In this document: in pieces, positions 8,577 to 17,128 of the stretch
Layout of the letters: the number at the start of each line of letters is the position of its first letter
Numbering within the stretch: position 1 is the first letter of the stretch
DNA from: CAVSIP01 sp963728075
Lineage (GTDB): Bacteria > Actinomycetota > Actinomycetes > JAFAQI01 > DASSKL01
Direction of reading: 5' to 3'
NCBI GenBank assembly: GCA_963728075.1
Contig: CAVSIP010000007.1
Span: 434,001-498,000 of the forward strand
Length of the DNA stretch: 64,000 nt
Notes under the pieces: generated by a model
Seen by the model: only the letters and a program-made list of their open reading frames with translations
Told to the model about the DNA's origin: nothing
Databases searched by the model: none
Program-made: the position numbers and the translations under genes

Positions 8577-9412
8577 GACAGCGCACCGTAGACGCCGGTG
8601 AACGTCTCGGCCAGCGCCTCGACGGAGCGCAGCCAGCCGTCGACGTCGGACTGCAGCGGCGTGACGACGAGGTGCTGCACGCCCGCCTCCGAGAGCCCCT
8701 CGAGGGAGCGCCGGATCGCGTCGTGGTCGCCGGACAGGCCGTCCCACGCCGCGCGGGTCGACACCGTGAACTCCTCCTCCGGCCGGCGGTCGCGGATCCG
8801 GCGCACCAGCGGGCCGAGCTCGTCCGGGTCGGCGGTGTTGGCGTGCCAGCCGTCGCCGCGCGTGACCGCCCGTTCCAGCGCGGCGTCGGACGTGCCACCG
8901 ACCCACAGCGGGATCGGCCGCTCCGGCTGCGGCAGCACCTGCAGGTCGTGCAGGCGTACGGAATCGCCCACGAAGTCGACCGGGCGCTGCGTCCAGCAGG
9001 CGCGCAGCGCGTCGATGGCCTCGTCGGTGCGGCGGCCGCGCTCGGCGTACGGCACGCCCAGCGCGTCGAACTCCGCCCGCAGCCACCCGGCGGCGACGCC
9101 GAGCACCAGCCGGCCGCCCGATAGGCGATCCAGCGACGCGGTCTCCTTGGCGAGGTGGAGCGGGTGGCGGTACGGCAGCACGAGCACGCTGGTGCCCAGC
9201 CGTACGCGGGTGGTCGCCGCTGCGGCCCAGGTCAGCGTGACGACCGGCTCGTACAGGAAGGGTGGCGGGTACGGCGCGCCGGTCGGGACGGCGAGGTGGT
9301 CGCTGACCCACACGTCGGCGAACCCGAGGTCCTCGGCCTGGCGTGCGGCGGCGGTGACCGCGTCCGCACCGGCGGCACGGCCGTACTGGGGCAGGTGGAT
9401 GCCGAAGCGCAT
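8573..9412 (-). CDS. LLM class F420-dependent oxidoreductase
   Basis: A 279-residue luciferase-like monooxygenase of the TIGR03619-type F420 group. It starts MRFGIHLPQYGRAAG and carries DHLAVPTG and the LGVAAGWLRAEFDALG segment typical of F420-dependent actinobacterial members. It is the first gene of the minus-strand operon with a second LLM protein and the S9 peptidase, coupled by a four-base overlap. The divergent VOC gene starts 92 bases away, so the promoters probably share that gap. Substrate unknown. Confidence 0.88.
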   Translation of the reverse strand: MRFGIHLPQYGRAAGADAVTAAARQAEDLGFADVWVSDHLAVPTGAPYPPPFLYEPVVTLTWAAAATTRVRLGTSVLVLPYRHPLHLAKETASLDRLSGGRLVLGVAAGWLRAEFDALGVPYAERGRRTDEAIDALRACWTQRPVDFVGDSVRLHDLQVLPQPERPIPLWVGGTSDAALERAVTRGDGWHANTADPDELGPLVRRIRDRRPEEEFTVSTRAAWDGLSGDHDAIRRSLEGLSEAGVQHLVVTPLQSDVDGWLRSVEALAETFTGVYGALS

Positions 9413-9503
9413 GGTGTCTCCTCAGGCGGGGCGGAAGCGCACGGGGAGGTCGAGGCCGGTGACGAGCATGGCGGCATCCCACCACGGGGCTAGGGTGCCG
9501 GTC

Positions 9504-10193
9504 ATGGCCGCCTTGCCGCGCATCCGCCAGGCCGTGCTGGTCGCTCGGGACCTGGAGCCGACCGTCGAGCGCATCCGCACCGAGCTCGGCGTGGCCGAGC
9601 CGTTCCGCGACCCGGGGGTGGGCCACTTCGGCCTGCACAACGCCGTGTTCACGGTCGGTGACACGTTCCTCGAGGTCGTCTCGCCCGTGCAGGAGGGGAC
9701 GGCTGCGGGCCGCTACCTCGACCGCCGCGGCGGCGACGGCGGCTACATGATCATGTTCCAGGTCGCGGACATCGCCGCCGCCCGCAGCCGGATCGCCGAC
9801 CTCGGCGTGCGGGTGGTGCACGACATGGCGCACGACGACATCGTCGACATCCACCTGCACCCCAAGGACGTGCCGGGGGCGATCGTCGCGGTCGACGCGT
9901 GCGACCCCGAGGGCTCCTGGCGCTGGGGTGGGCCGGCGTGGGAGGGGACCGTGCCCGAGCACGCGCCCGGTGGGGTGGCCGGCGTGACCGTCGCGGCGGT
10001 GGACCCGGCACACGTCGAGCAGCGCTGGAGCGCGGTCGTCGGCGTCCCGGTCGCGGACGTCGGGGTGCGGTTCACCGCCGTGGACGACGCGCGGCAGGAG
10101 GGCATCGTCGGCGTGACCGTGGCGACCACACAGCCGGGCCGGACGCTGGAGATCGCCGGTGTCCGCTTCGACCTCGTCCCCGTGGAGTCCTGA
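9504..10193 (+). CDS. VOC superfamily (glyoxalase-like) protein
   Basis: This 229-residue protein has two tandem beta-alpha-beta-beta-beta modules. The first resembles Glyoxalase_3-like proteins: it begins IRQAVLVARDLEPTVERIR and continues with GHFGLHNAVFTVGDTFLEVVSP. Metal-site residues cannot be assigned with certainty. Its stop overlaps the enoyl-CoA hydratase start by one base, so the two are co-translated, suggesting a role on acyl or aldehyde substrates; that is inference. The ATG at 9504 is the first Met that gives the complete fold. Confidence 0.82.
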   Translation: MAALPRIRQAVLVARDLEPTVERIRTELGVAEPFRDPGVGHFGLHNAVFTVGDTFLEVVSPVQEGTAAGRYLDRRGGDGGYMIMFQVADIAAARSRIADLGVRVVHDMAHDDIVDIHLHPKDVPGAIVAVDACDPEGSWRWGGPAWEGTVPEHAPGGVAGVTVAAVDPAHVEQRWSAVVGVPVADVGVRFTAVDDARQEGIVGVTVATTQPGRTLEIAGVRFDLVPVES

Positions 10194-11005
10194 TGCGCGC
10201 GCTCGACACCGGCACCGACGACCTGCTCGCCCGGGTGGAGGACGGCGTGGCCGTGCTCACGCTGAACCGCCCGCAGCGGCGCAACGCGCTGTCCACACCG
10301 ATGCTCGAGGGGCTGGCCCGTACGCTCGCCGCCGTCGAGGTGGACGACGAGGTCGGCTGCGTGGTCCTCACCGGCGCCGGTGGGGCGTTCTGCGCCGGCG
10401 GCGACGTCAAGGCGATGGCCGAGGGCCGCAGCGGCGACGTTGCGTTCGACGCCCGGGTGCACCGCCAGCGGCTGTCGCAGCGGGCGACGAGCGGGCGGCT
10501 GTACGAGATGCCGAAGCCGACGATCGCCGCGCTGCCCGGCGCGGCGGCCGGGGCCGGGCTGTCCATGGCGCTGGCCTGCGACCTGCGCTACGCCGTCACG
10601 GGGGCGGTGCTGACCACGGCGTTCGCGCGGGTCGCGTTCGCGGGCGACTACGGCGGCACCTGGTTCCTCACGAGGCTGGTCGGCAGCGCCAAGGCCCGCG
10701 AGCTGTACTACTTCTCCGACAAGCTCTCCGCCGAGGACGCCGAGGGGCTCGGCATCGTCAACGCGGTGTTCCCGGCGGAGTCCTTCGAGGCCGACGTCAT
10801 GGATCGCGCCCGCCGGCTGGCGAACGGACCGCGGGTCGCGTACCGCTACATGAAGGAGAACCTCAACCGGGCGGTGCACGGCGAGATGGGCGAGTGCCTC
10901 GACATGGAGGCCGCGCACCACCTGCGTACGGGGCTGACCGAGGACCACCGCGAGGCCGCGAAGGCCTTCGTCGACAAGCGCGAGCCCACGTTCCAGGGCC
11001 GCTGA
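10193..11005 (+). CDS. Enoyl-CoA hydratase/isomerase family protein
   Basis: This 270-residue crotonase-fold protein contains the N-terminal strand VAVLTLNRPQRRNALS, the oxyanion-hole segment GAGGAFCAGGDVKAM and the second loop AAAGAGLSMALACDLR. The region corresponding to the catalytic glutamates reads AFAGDYGGTWFL, so the exact reaction (hydratase versus isomerase) is uncertain. It follows the VOC gene with a one-base stop/start overlap. A strong hairpin follows the stop. Full length for the family. Confidence 0.9.
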   Translation: MRALDTGTDDLLARVEDGVAVLTLNRPQRRNALSTPMLEGLARTLAAVEVDDEVGCVVLTGAGGAFCAGGDVKAMAEGRSGDVAFDARVHRQRLSQRATSGRLYEMPKPTIAALPGAAAGAGLSMALACDLRYAVTGAVLTTAFARVAFAGDYGGTWFLTRLVGSAKARELYYFSDKLSAEDAEGLGIVNAVFPAESFEADVMDRARRLANGPRVAYRYMKENLNRAVHGEMGECLDMEAAHHLRTGLTEDHREAAKAFVDKREPTFQGR

Positions 11006-11024
11006 CCGACCCGCCCGAACATCA

Positions 11025-11062
11025 CTGCGGGCTGGCGCCGCTCTAGCGGCGCCAGCCCGCAG
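11025..11062. terminator. Perfect 18-bp inverted repeat between convergent genes
   Basis: Two exact 18-base arms (CTGCGGGCTGGCGCCGCT and its complement) are separated by only two bases, between the ends of the enoyl-CoA hydratase gene and the convergent ScyD-like gene. There is no T tract, as is common for actinobacterial terminators. The symmetric hairpin could serve both strands. Confidence 0.75.
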
Positions 11063-11081
11063 TTCGCGACTGGGGGACGGG

Positions 11082-12209
11082 TCAGCCGATGCGGAGCACC
11101 TGCCCGCCGGTCGGGCACAGCTTGCCCATGCCGTCCTGCGTGGCGACGCTGCAGTTGGACACGTACACGCCGTGGCCGGCTGCCGGTGCGAACCCGGACG
11201 GGAAGAACAGGTGCCCCGTGCCGAGGTGCGTCTGCCGCCCGTTGACGATCTGCACGACGTCACCGGACGGGTCGGCGTCCGGCGACTCCGACAGCCCGTG
11301 GACCATGAACTCGGTCGCGTAGAACGCGCCGTCCGGGGTGAACCCGCAGCCCTGGACGGTCGTCAGCCCGCTCGCCCAGACGGTCGGCGCCTGCCCGGGG
11401 ACGACCCGCCAGATCCGCGCGTGGCCCGGCGCGTAGAAGCCGCCGAGCAGCTCACCGACGTACAGCGCGCCGTCCGGCCCCTGCGCCACGCAGGTCGGCA
11501 CCGTGTCGGTCTGAGCGCCCGCGGGTGCCGGGAAGAACGCCACGACGTGCGCCACCCCGCCGTAGACGTCGAGGAGCGTGTTCGCCCCTGCGTCGACGAC
11601 GTAGACGTGCTGCGGGACGACCAGCACGCCGTTGGGGTTGGAGTCGGGGAACTGCGACGGGACGAGGCTCTTGTGGTCCTTGGTCCACTGGTAGTCCTGG
11701 TCGCCGACGGGCGCGAGCGTCTTCAGCGACGTGCCCATGATCTGCGCGAGCTGGCCGGCCTGCGTGCGCGCGGCGTCGACCGCAGCGGTGTGGACGCCCG
11801 GGGGCACTTGCGCGGTGTTGCCGCCGAAGATGCCGAACGTGCCGTGGCCGGTGGTGATGCCGACGGGCCCCTCGGCGAACATCCCGGACTGGTCGGCGAC
11901 CGAGAACAGTCCGCGGATGAGGCGGGTGCGCTGCGGTGTCCCCGACAGGTTCGTGATCTTGTCGAACGAGCCGGTGTTGCCCACGCACGTGTGTGCGTCG
12001 AGGCAGGTGGAGCCGCCCTTGCCTGCCTCGGCGAGCAGCAGGCTGCCGTCGGAGGCGAGCGCGAGCCCACGCGGGTTGTTGAGATGGTCGACGACCACCG
12101 TCACGGTGGCCGGGCTGTTCACGCCGGCGACGGCTGGTCCGGTGAGGACGCCGCAGACCAGCAGTCCGGCTGCGGCGCCGCCGGCGAGGATGCGTGGAAC
12201 GGCTTGCAT
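11082..12209 (-). CDS. ScyD/ScyE family secreted protein
   Basis: This 375-residue protein has a clear signal peptide (MQAVPRILAGGAAAGLLVCG, cleavage near VAGVNS) and a beta-propeller-like body with repeated PRGLALASDGSLLLAEAG and GPDGALYVGEL elements, matching the ScyD/ScyE family of secreted proteins. The family was named from cyanobacterial scytonemin clusters, but actinobacterial members are widespread and of unknown role. A GGGGGGT ribosome-binding site precedes the ATG. It is divergent from the LuxR-type regulator. Confidence 0.85.
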   Translation of the reverse strand: MQAVPRILAGGAAAGLLVCGVLTGPAVAGVNSPATVTVVVDHLNNPRGLALASDGSLLLAEAGKGGSTCLDAHTCVGNTGSFDKITNLSGTPQRTRLIRGLFSVADQSGMFAEGPVGITTGHGTFGIFGGNTAQVPPGVHTAAVDAARTQAGQLAQIMGTSLKTLAPVGDQDYQWTKDHKSLVPSQFPDSNPNGVLVVPQHVYVVDAGANTLLDVYGGVAHVVAFFPAPAGAQTDTVPTCVAQGPDGALYVGELLGGFYAPGHARIWRVVPGQAPTVWASGLTTVQGCGFTPDGAFYATEFMVHGLSESPDADPSGDVVQIVNGRQTHLGTGHLFFPSGFAPAAGHGVYVSNCSVATQDGMGKLCPTGGQVLRIG

Positions 12210-12378
12210 GGTGACCCCCCTCAGGACACCCGTTGGCTGGGCAGTCAACGGAACGGCGGGACGATGCTCCCGTTCGCCCGCCGCGGTCAAGCATGCGAGA
12301 GCCGTTGTCCTGGTATCTCCCGTGTTGCCCCCGACTTTCTGGCCGATCGCCCGTCCTCGTTGCCGGTTGTCGGCCACG

Positions 12379-15024
12379 ATGCCTCCCGTGTCGGGGGGAG
12401 CATCGCTGGTCGGCCGGTCGGAGGAGGTCGCCTTCCTGCGGGCCGCGGTGGCGACGCGGGGCGCGGTGCTCGGCGGCGAGGCGGGGGTCGGCAAGACGCG
12501 GGTGGCCCGCGCTGCCGTGGACGGGCTGGCCGACTGGTACGTCAGCTGGGCGACGGCCACCCCGTCGTCGTCGGCCCTACCGCTCGGCGGCCTCGACGAC
12601 TGGGAGCTGCCGGCGGTCGCGGAGGAGGGGCGCAGCCGCGCCGTGTACCTGTCCCGGCTCGTCGCGGCGCTCCTCGAGCGGGCACAGGGCCGGCGGGCGC
12701 TGCTCGTCGTCGACGACGCGCACCTGCTCGACGACCTGTCCGTCGCTCTCGTGCACCGGCTCGCGACCACCGGCGCCGCGTCGGTGCTCGTCACCGTTCG
12801 GACCGGCGAGCGGCAGCCGGCCGGGGTGGTCGCGCTGTCCCGGGACGGGCTGCTGCCGCGCCTGGAGCTGCAACCGCTCGGCCGCACGGAGTTCGGCGCG
12901 CTGGTCGCGGGCTGCGTCGGCGCGCAGCCGCACGCCGACACCGTTCAGCGGCTGTGGGAGCTCAGCGACGGCAACGTGATGTACGCGGTGGAGCTGCTCG
13001 CCGACGCGGTCGACGTCGGCGACTTCTCGGTGGACGGCGGCCGGTGGCGGTGGCGCGGCTCCCGGACGGTCGGCCCGCGGCTGACCGAGGTCGTCGCCCA
13101 CCGGATGGGCCGGCTGGAGGGAGCCCGGCGCCGGCTCGCCGAGGTGCTCGCCGTCGGTGAGCCGGTCGGGCTCGGCATCGTCGAGGCCTTGGTGCCGGGT
13201 GCCGACCTCGTCGCCGAGGAGGCGCAGGGCCTGATCGCCGTGGACGAGTCCGGGCGTCGCGCGGTGGTCCGGCTCGGCCACCCGCTGTTCGGCGAGGCGG
13301 TCCGTGCCCGCCTGCCCGTCCTGGCTCGGCGGCAGCTGCAGCGCCGGCTCGCGGACGCGGTCGAGGCGGCCGGTGCGCAGCGCGCGGGGGACGCGCTGCG
13401 GGTCGCCCTGTGGCGGCTGGAGTCGGCCAGTGCGACCGACGCCGACCTGCTGCTGCGCGCGGCCAGGCTGGCGCGCGCCTCCTTCGACCCGGCGCTGGCG
13501 CTGCGTCTCGCGCGCGCCTCGCACGACCTGGCTCCGTCGTTCGCCGCGGCGCACCAGACGGGCGCGGCGCTCGCCGAGCTGGGCCGGTACGGCGACGCGC
13601 TGGACACGCTCGACCCGCTGGTGGGCAGCGAGCCGGGCCCCGTGAGCCGCCGGGAGCTGGCCGCCGACCGGGCCTGGGCGGCCTTCCAGGCCCCGCAGGG
13701 GCTGGGCGCCGCCCGCGCGATCCTCGAGCAGCTCGAGGCCGACGCCGATGCGGACCTGGTCGACCGGATGCTGGCGCGCGGGCACCTCGCGACGCTGGCC
13801 GCGTACGAGGGCAGGTTTCCCGAGGCGCTGGCACTCGGCCTGCCGCTGGTCGAGGCCGGCATGGACGACCGGGTCCGGCTGCGGGCACTGCCCTCGGTGG
13901 GCGCCAGCCTCGCGGTGGCCGGGCGCGGTGACCGCGTGCTGGCGCTCTGCGACGCGCTCGCCCCGGCGGTGGCGACCGCGGTGCAGGACGGGCTGACCCG
14001 CGCGGTCACCTGGATCGTCGCCGCCCGCGCGAACGCTCTGGTGATGACGGGGCGGCTCACCGAGGCGGTCGACCTGCTCGGGCCGCTGCTGCGCTCGGCT
14101 GCGGGGGTGTCGGCCAGGCCCGGTGACCTGGCGTACGCGCGCACCAAGCTCGCCCTGGTCGAGCTGCTGCGCGGCCGCCCCGGTACCGCGCTCGAGGACC
14201 TGACGACGGCGGCGGCCACGCTGCGGGTCAACGACCCGAACCGGTGCCTGCCCTGGTGTGTGGCACTCACGGCCCAGGCGCAGGCGATGCTCGGCCGGCG
14301 GCCGGAGGCGCAGCGGTGCGCCGAGGAGGCGGTGCGGCGCGCCGGCGAGATCTCCCCGCCGTACGCCGGCGACGCGCGGCGCGCCCTGGCGTGGGTGCGG
14401 GCCACGGGCGGCGAGCGCAGCCGCGCGGTCGCCGAGCTCCTCGCCGCGGCCGACGCCGAGGAGGCGTCCGGCGAGCCGGCGTTCGCGGTCCTGGCCCTGC
14501 ATGACGCGGTGCGCTGGGGTGCGGGGCGGGCGGTGGTCGACCGGCTGGAGCGGCTCGCCGCCGGGATGGACGGTCCCGGTCCGGAGGCGGTCGCCGTGCA
14601 CGCCCGCGCGGTGCGGGCTGCCGACCCCGAGGGGCTGCTCGCGGCGGCGGAGGCGTTCGCGGCCTCGGGCAACGTCTGGGTGGCGGGCGAGCTCGCCGGC
14701 CAGGCGGGGGACGCGTACGCCGCGGCCGGCCACCGGGCGTCCGCCGCGGCTGCCCACCGGCGGGCCGCCGCGTGGGTCGCCCCCGAGGTCGTGGCCGGAC
14801 CGGCGGGCCGGGCGGCCGGCGCGGCCGCGGCGCTGACCCGCCGGGAGACGGAGGTCGCCGAGCTGGCGGCGCAGGGCCTGCCGAACACGGAGATCGCCCG
14901 CCGGCTGGTGCTCTCGGTCCGGACCGTGGAGAGCCACCTCTACGCGGCGTACGCCAAGCTCGGGGTCACCGGCCGGTCGGCGTTGACGGCGGTACTGGCG
15001 GGCGGTTCCGCACAAGTTCAGTAG
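12379..15024 (+). CDS. Large LuxR-family transcriptional regulator with AAA/TPR-like middle
   Basis: The 881-residue product is an STAND/LAL-type regulator. Residues 32-40 (GGEAGVGKT) are a Walker A, LLVVDDAHLLDD is a Walker B, the middle is Ala/Leu-rich helical repeats, and the last 65 residues form a LuxR helix-turn-helix beginning LTRRETEVAELAAQGLPNTE. Such proteins sense a ligand through the repeat region and activate neighbouring genes. A GTG at 12388 is an alternative start. A 17-base dyad overlaps its stop codon just before the downstream secreted-protein genes. Confidence 0.88.
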   Translation: MPPVSGGASLVGRSEEVAFLRAAVATRGAVLGGEAGVGKTRVARAAVDGLADWYVSWATATPSSSALPLGGLDDWELPAVAEEGRSRAVYLSRLVAALLERAQGRRALLVVDDAHLLDDLSVALVHRLATTGAASVLVTVRTGERQPAGVVALSRDGLLPRLELQPLGRTEFGALVAGCVGAQPHADTVQRLWELSDGNVMYAVELLADAVDVGDFSVDGGRWRWRGSRTVGPRLTEVVAHRMGRLEGARRRLAEVLAVGEPVGLGIVEALVPGADLVAEEAQGLIAVDESGRRAVVRLGHPLFGEAVRARLPVLARRQLQRRLADAVEAAGAQRAGDALRVALWRLESASATDADLLLRAARLARASFDPALALRLARASHDLAPSFAAAHQTGAALAELGRYGDALDTLDPLVGSEPGPVSRRELAADRAWAAFQAPQGLGAARAILEQLEADADADLVDRMLARGHLATLAAYEGRFPEALALGLPLVEAGMDDRVRLRALPSVGASLAVAGRGDRVLALCDALAPAVATAVQDGLTRAVTWIVAARANALVMTGRLTEAVDLLGPLLRSAAGVSARPGDLAYARTKLALVELLRGRPGTALEDLTTAAATLRVNDPNRCLPWCVALTAQAQAMLGRRPEAQRCAEEAVRRAGEISPPYAGDARRALAWVRATGGERSRAVAELLAAADAEEASGEPAFAVLALHDAVRWGAGRAVVDRLERLAAGMDGPGPEAVAVHARAVRAADPEGLLAAAEAFAASGNVWVAGELAGQAGDAYAAAGHRASAAAAHRRAAAWVAPEVVAGPAGRAAGAAAALTRRETEVAELAAQGLPNTEIARRLVLSVRTVESHLYAAYAKLGVTGRSALTAVLAGGSAQVQ

Positions 15025-15034
15025 TCGCTACTGA
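15018..15034. promoter_or_regulatory. Candidate operator dyad TCAGTAG-TCG-CTACTGA
   Basis: A 17-base perfect dyad with 7-base arms overlaps the stop codon of the LuxR-type gene and lies 37 bases before the next start codon. Its size and symmetry would suit a dimeric helix-turn-helix regulator, possibly the LuxR protein just upstream. That link is inference; no second copy was found in the window. Confidence 0.35.
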
Positions 15035-15070
15035 GGTCGTCGACGGACGGCGCCCCTAGCGTCCTCGGCC

Positions 15071-15283
15071 GTGCACCGGGACGACGCGCTGGCCGAGCTG
15101 CCTCGCGCGCACGGGCTGGCCCTGCGGCTGGCGGAGCTGGGGGCCGACCAGGCGCTCATCGCCGACTGTCTCGGCGTCGCGCCCGAGGCCGTGGGCCCGC
15201 TGCTGGAGATCGCCGCGGCCAAGCTCGCCCACCTGCTCGCCGCCGGTGCCGACCCGTCCGTACCACTCGAAGGAGATCGATGA
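15071..15283 (+). CDS. Small helix-turn-helix-like protein
   Basis: This 70-residue ORF starts at GTG and reads HRDDALAELPRAHGLALRLAELG followed by DQALIADCLGVAPEAVGPLL, which looks like the sigma-70 region 4/LuxR type of helix-turn-helix with no other domain. Similar small proteins sit beside regulators in actinomycetes. Its stop overlaps the ATG of the secreted protein gene, supporting real translation. It may be an accessory regulator; function is not known. Confidence 0.62.
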   Translation: MHRDDALAELPRAHGLALRLAELGADQALIADCLGVAPEAVGPLLEIAAAKLAHLLAAGADPSVPLEGDR

Positions 15284-15759
15284 TGATCCGTACCCGCACT
15301 CGTGTCCTGGCCGGGCTCACCGCCGCGGCGACCGCTGCCGGCCTGGGTGTCGCCATGGCCGGCCCCAGCGGCGCCGCGACGACGATGACCTTGACCGCGA
15401 AGTCGATCATCGGTGACAACGAGGGCATGATCGACATGAACGGCAACCACCAGCCCGACCCGGGCGACGGGTTCCTCGTCGTCGAGACGCTGTACGACAG
15501 CTCCGGCAAGGCCGTCGGGTACGACCGCGGCGAGTGCCAGCTCATCCGTGGCACCAGCCCGTCGAACGCCGAGGCGCAGTGCCTGGTCACGCTGGCGATC
15601 CCTGGTGGCCAGCTCGCCGTCCAGGGCATCCAGAAGTGGGCGAACCAGTCCGCCGAGCTCGCGATCACCGGCGGGACCGGCCAGTACGCGGGCCGTGCCG
15701 GCAGCGTCCGCGTCACTCCGGGACAGTCCACGACCCAGCTCACGATCACGCTGCAGTAG
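15280..15759 (+). CDS. Secreted allene-oxide-cyclase-barrel-like (dirigent-like) protein
   Basis: This 159-residue protein has a signal peptide (about residues 1-33, ending PSGAAT) and a short beta-barrel domain containing ITGGTGQYAGRAGSV, the hallmark of AOC-barrel/dirigent-like bacterial proteins. An AAGGAGATCG ribosome-binding site precedes a double ATG, and the start overlaps the small HTH gene stop. A hairpin follows immediately. Bacterial members lack a defined function. Context with the LuxR regulator suggests a regulated exported product. Confidence 0.72.
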   Translation: MMIRTRTRVLAGLTAAATAAGLGVAMAGPSGAATTMTLTAKSIIGDNEGMIDMNGNHQPDPGDGFLVVETLYDSSGKAVGYDRGECQLIRGTSPSNAEAQCLVTLAIPGGQLAVQGIQKWANQSAELAITGGTGQYAGRAGSVRVTPGQSTTQLTITLQ

Positions 15760-15769
15760 CCGACCCCGG

Positions 15770-15803
15770 GTGGGTGGGTCCGCCGGGGGGCGGGCCCACC
15801 CAC
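15770..15803 (+). terminator. Hairpin terminator after the secreted barrel protein gene
   Basis: Arms GTGGGTGGGTCCGCC and GGCGGGCCCACCCAC pair over 15 positions with one G-T wobble around a four-G loop, 11 bases after the stop codon. This very stable hairpin should end the LuxR-associated transcript before the caspase-like gene. Confidence 0.8.
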
Positions 15804-15852
15804 AGGGCCCACCAGGGTTTGCGAACCAGGCAAACCAGTACAAAATGCATGT

Positions 15853-16977
15853 ATGCGTGTACGGAGCGTCCTGGTCGCCGTCGCGCTGGCCCTCGGCGCG
15901 CTGGCGTTCCCCGCGACCGCGTCGACCTCGCCGCAGGCGCGCACGCTCTCCTACGCGTACACCGCGGCGCAGGGGACCACTGCGGGTGCGGTGCTGAGCC
16001 GGACGGTGGCCGTCCGCCGCGACGAGGTGCTGTTCCGGCTGGCCGCGCACGACGACGCGGGCGGTGCGGTCGCGCTGCGGTTCACCTTCCAGCACCCGGG
16101 TGACGGGCCGCGGACGATGACCGTCTGCGACGCGATGTCGCGCCCCGCCGCGGTCGTCCCCGGCAGCACGGTGCGCGTCTCCGTCGTCGCCGGGCACTGC
16201 CCGGACGGCCGGGTCGCCGTCCCGACCCGCGGCACGCTGTCCGTGCAGCTGCTGCGGGCCCGTCCGGTGGTGCCGCCGGCGAAGCGGTGGGCGGTCGTCA
16301 TCGGGATCACCGACTACGCCGGCCGCACGCACGACACCGCCGGTGGCCGCGGTGACGCGGTGACGATCCGCGACACGCTGCTGCGCAACGGCTGGCGCGC
16401 CGACCACATCCGGATGCTGACCGACCGGCAGGCGACGTACGGCGCGGTGGTCGGCGCGATGCGCTGGCTGGCGGCCCGCAGCGGTCCGGACACCTTCAGC
16501 GTCTTCCACTTCTCCGGCCACGTCTGCATCGCCGGGCGCGGGCCCTGCCCGGCCGGCCACTACTACCTGTGGACCGCGGAGAACCGGTTCGTCTCCGAGC
16601 AGGTCGTCGGCGCCGAGCTGTCCCGGGTTCGCGGCCACGCCTGGCTGGACTTCCAGGGCTGCGAGGCGGCCGGGTTCGCCGTACCGGGTCTGGCCACCGG
16701 CCACCGGATGGTGACCGCGTCCTCGCGCGCGGACGAGAAGTCCTACGAGGAGCCGCGCTGGGGCGAGTCGGTGTGGGTGGGCTTCACCTGGGACCGCGGG
16801 CTGCGCCGCGGCGCGGCCGACGCCGACGGTGACGGGCACGTGACGATCGGGGAGGCGGTCGCGTACGGCCGGGCGCAGGCGCCCCGCTATACCGCGCAGG
16901 GTGCGTACGGCCCGCAGCACCCGTACGTCCTCGGCGGCAGCCCGGCGTGGCGGCTCGACGCCCCGCCGAGCGGCTAG
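15853..16977 (+). CDS. Secreted caspase-family (C14-like) protein with EF-hand-like loop
   Basis: This 374-residue protein has a signal peptide (about 1-24), a beta-rich N-terminal domain (30-140) and a caspase-like domain from RWAVVIGITDYAG onward. The catalytic dyad is visible as His223 in FHFSGHV and Cys270 in DFQGCEAAG. Residues 323-334 read DADGDGHVTIGE, a calcium-binding EF-hand-type loop, near the C-terminus. Prokaryotic caspase homologues usually act inside the cell, so an exported one is unusual. There is no ribosome-binding site before the ATG, and TACAAA lies just upstream, so a leaderless transcript is possible. Confidence 0.85.
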   Translation: MRVRSVLVAVALALGALAFPATASTSPQARTLSYAYTAAQGTTAGAVLSRTVAVRRDEVLFRLAAHDDAGGAVALRFTFQHPGDGPRTMTVCDAMSRPAAVVPGSTVRVSVVAGHCPDGRVAVPTRGTLSVQLLRARPVVPPAKRWAVVIGITDYAGRTHDTAGGRGDAVTIRDTLLRNGWRADHIRMLTDRQATYGAVVGAMRWLAARSGPDTFSVFHFSGHVCIAGRGPCPAGHYYLWTAENRFVSEQVVGAELSRVRGHAWLDFQGCEAAGFAVPGLATGHRMVTASSRADEKSYEEPRWGESVWVGFTWDRGLRRGAADADGDGHVTIGEAVAYGRAQAPRYTAQGAYGPQHPYVLGGSPAWRLDAPPSG

Positions 16978-16994
16978 GCCCGGTACGCCCGAAA

Positions 16995-17026
16995 CGGCCG
17001 GTGCCCTCCGCGGAGAGCACCGGCCG
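16995..17026. terminator. Hairpin between caspase-like gene and tRNA-Pro
   Basis: The 10-base arms CGGCCGGTGC and GCACCGGCCG enclose a 12-base loop, between the end of the plus-strand caspase-like gene and the 3' end of the minus-strand tRNA. The position suits bidirectional termination. There is no obvious T run. Confidence 0.65.
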
Positions 17027-17036
17027 GTTCCGATGA

Positions 17037-17111
<75 letters not shown>

Positions 17112-17128
17112 AGGGAACGCGGACGAGT

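Noticed and set aside
9422..9504. Short minus-strand reading between the LLM and VOC genes ending LDLPVRFRPA
   Set aside because: No ribosome-binding site, no family, and the gap is needed for two divergent promoters.
12577..15015. Long minus-strand frame antisense to the LuxR-type gene
   Set aside because: No recognisable domain, Arg/Gln-rich shadow of a well-supported coding frame.
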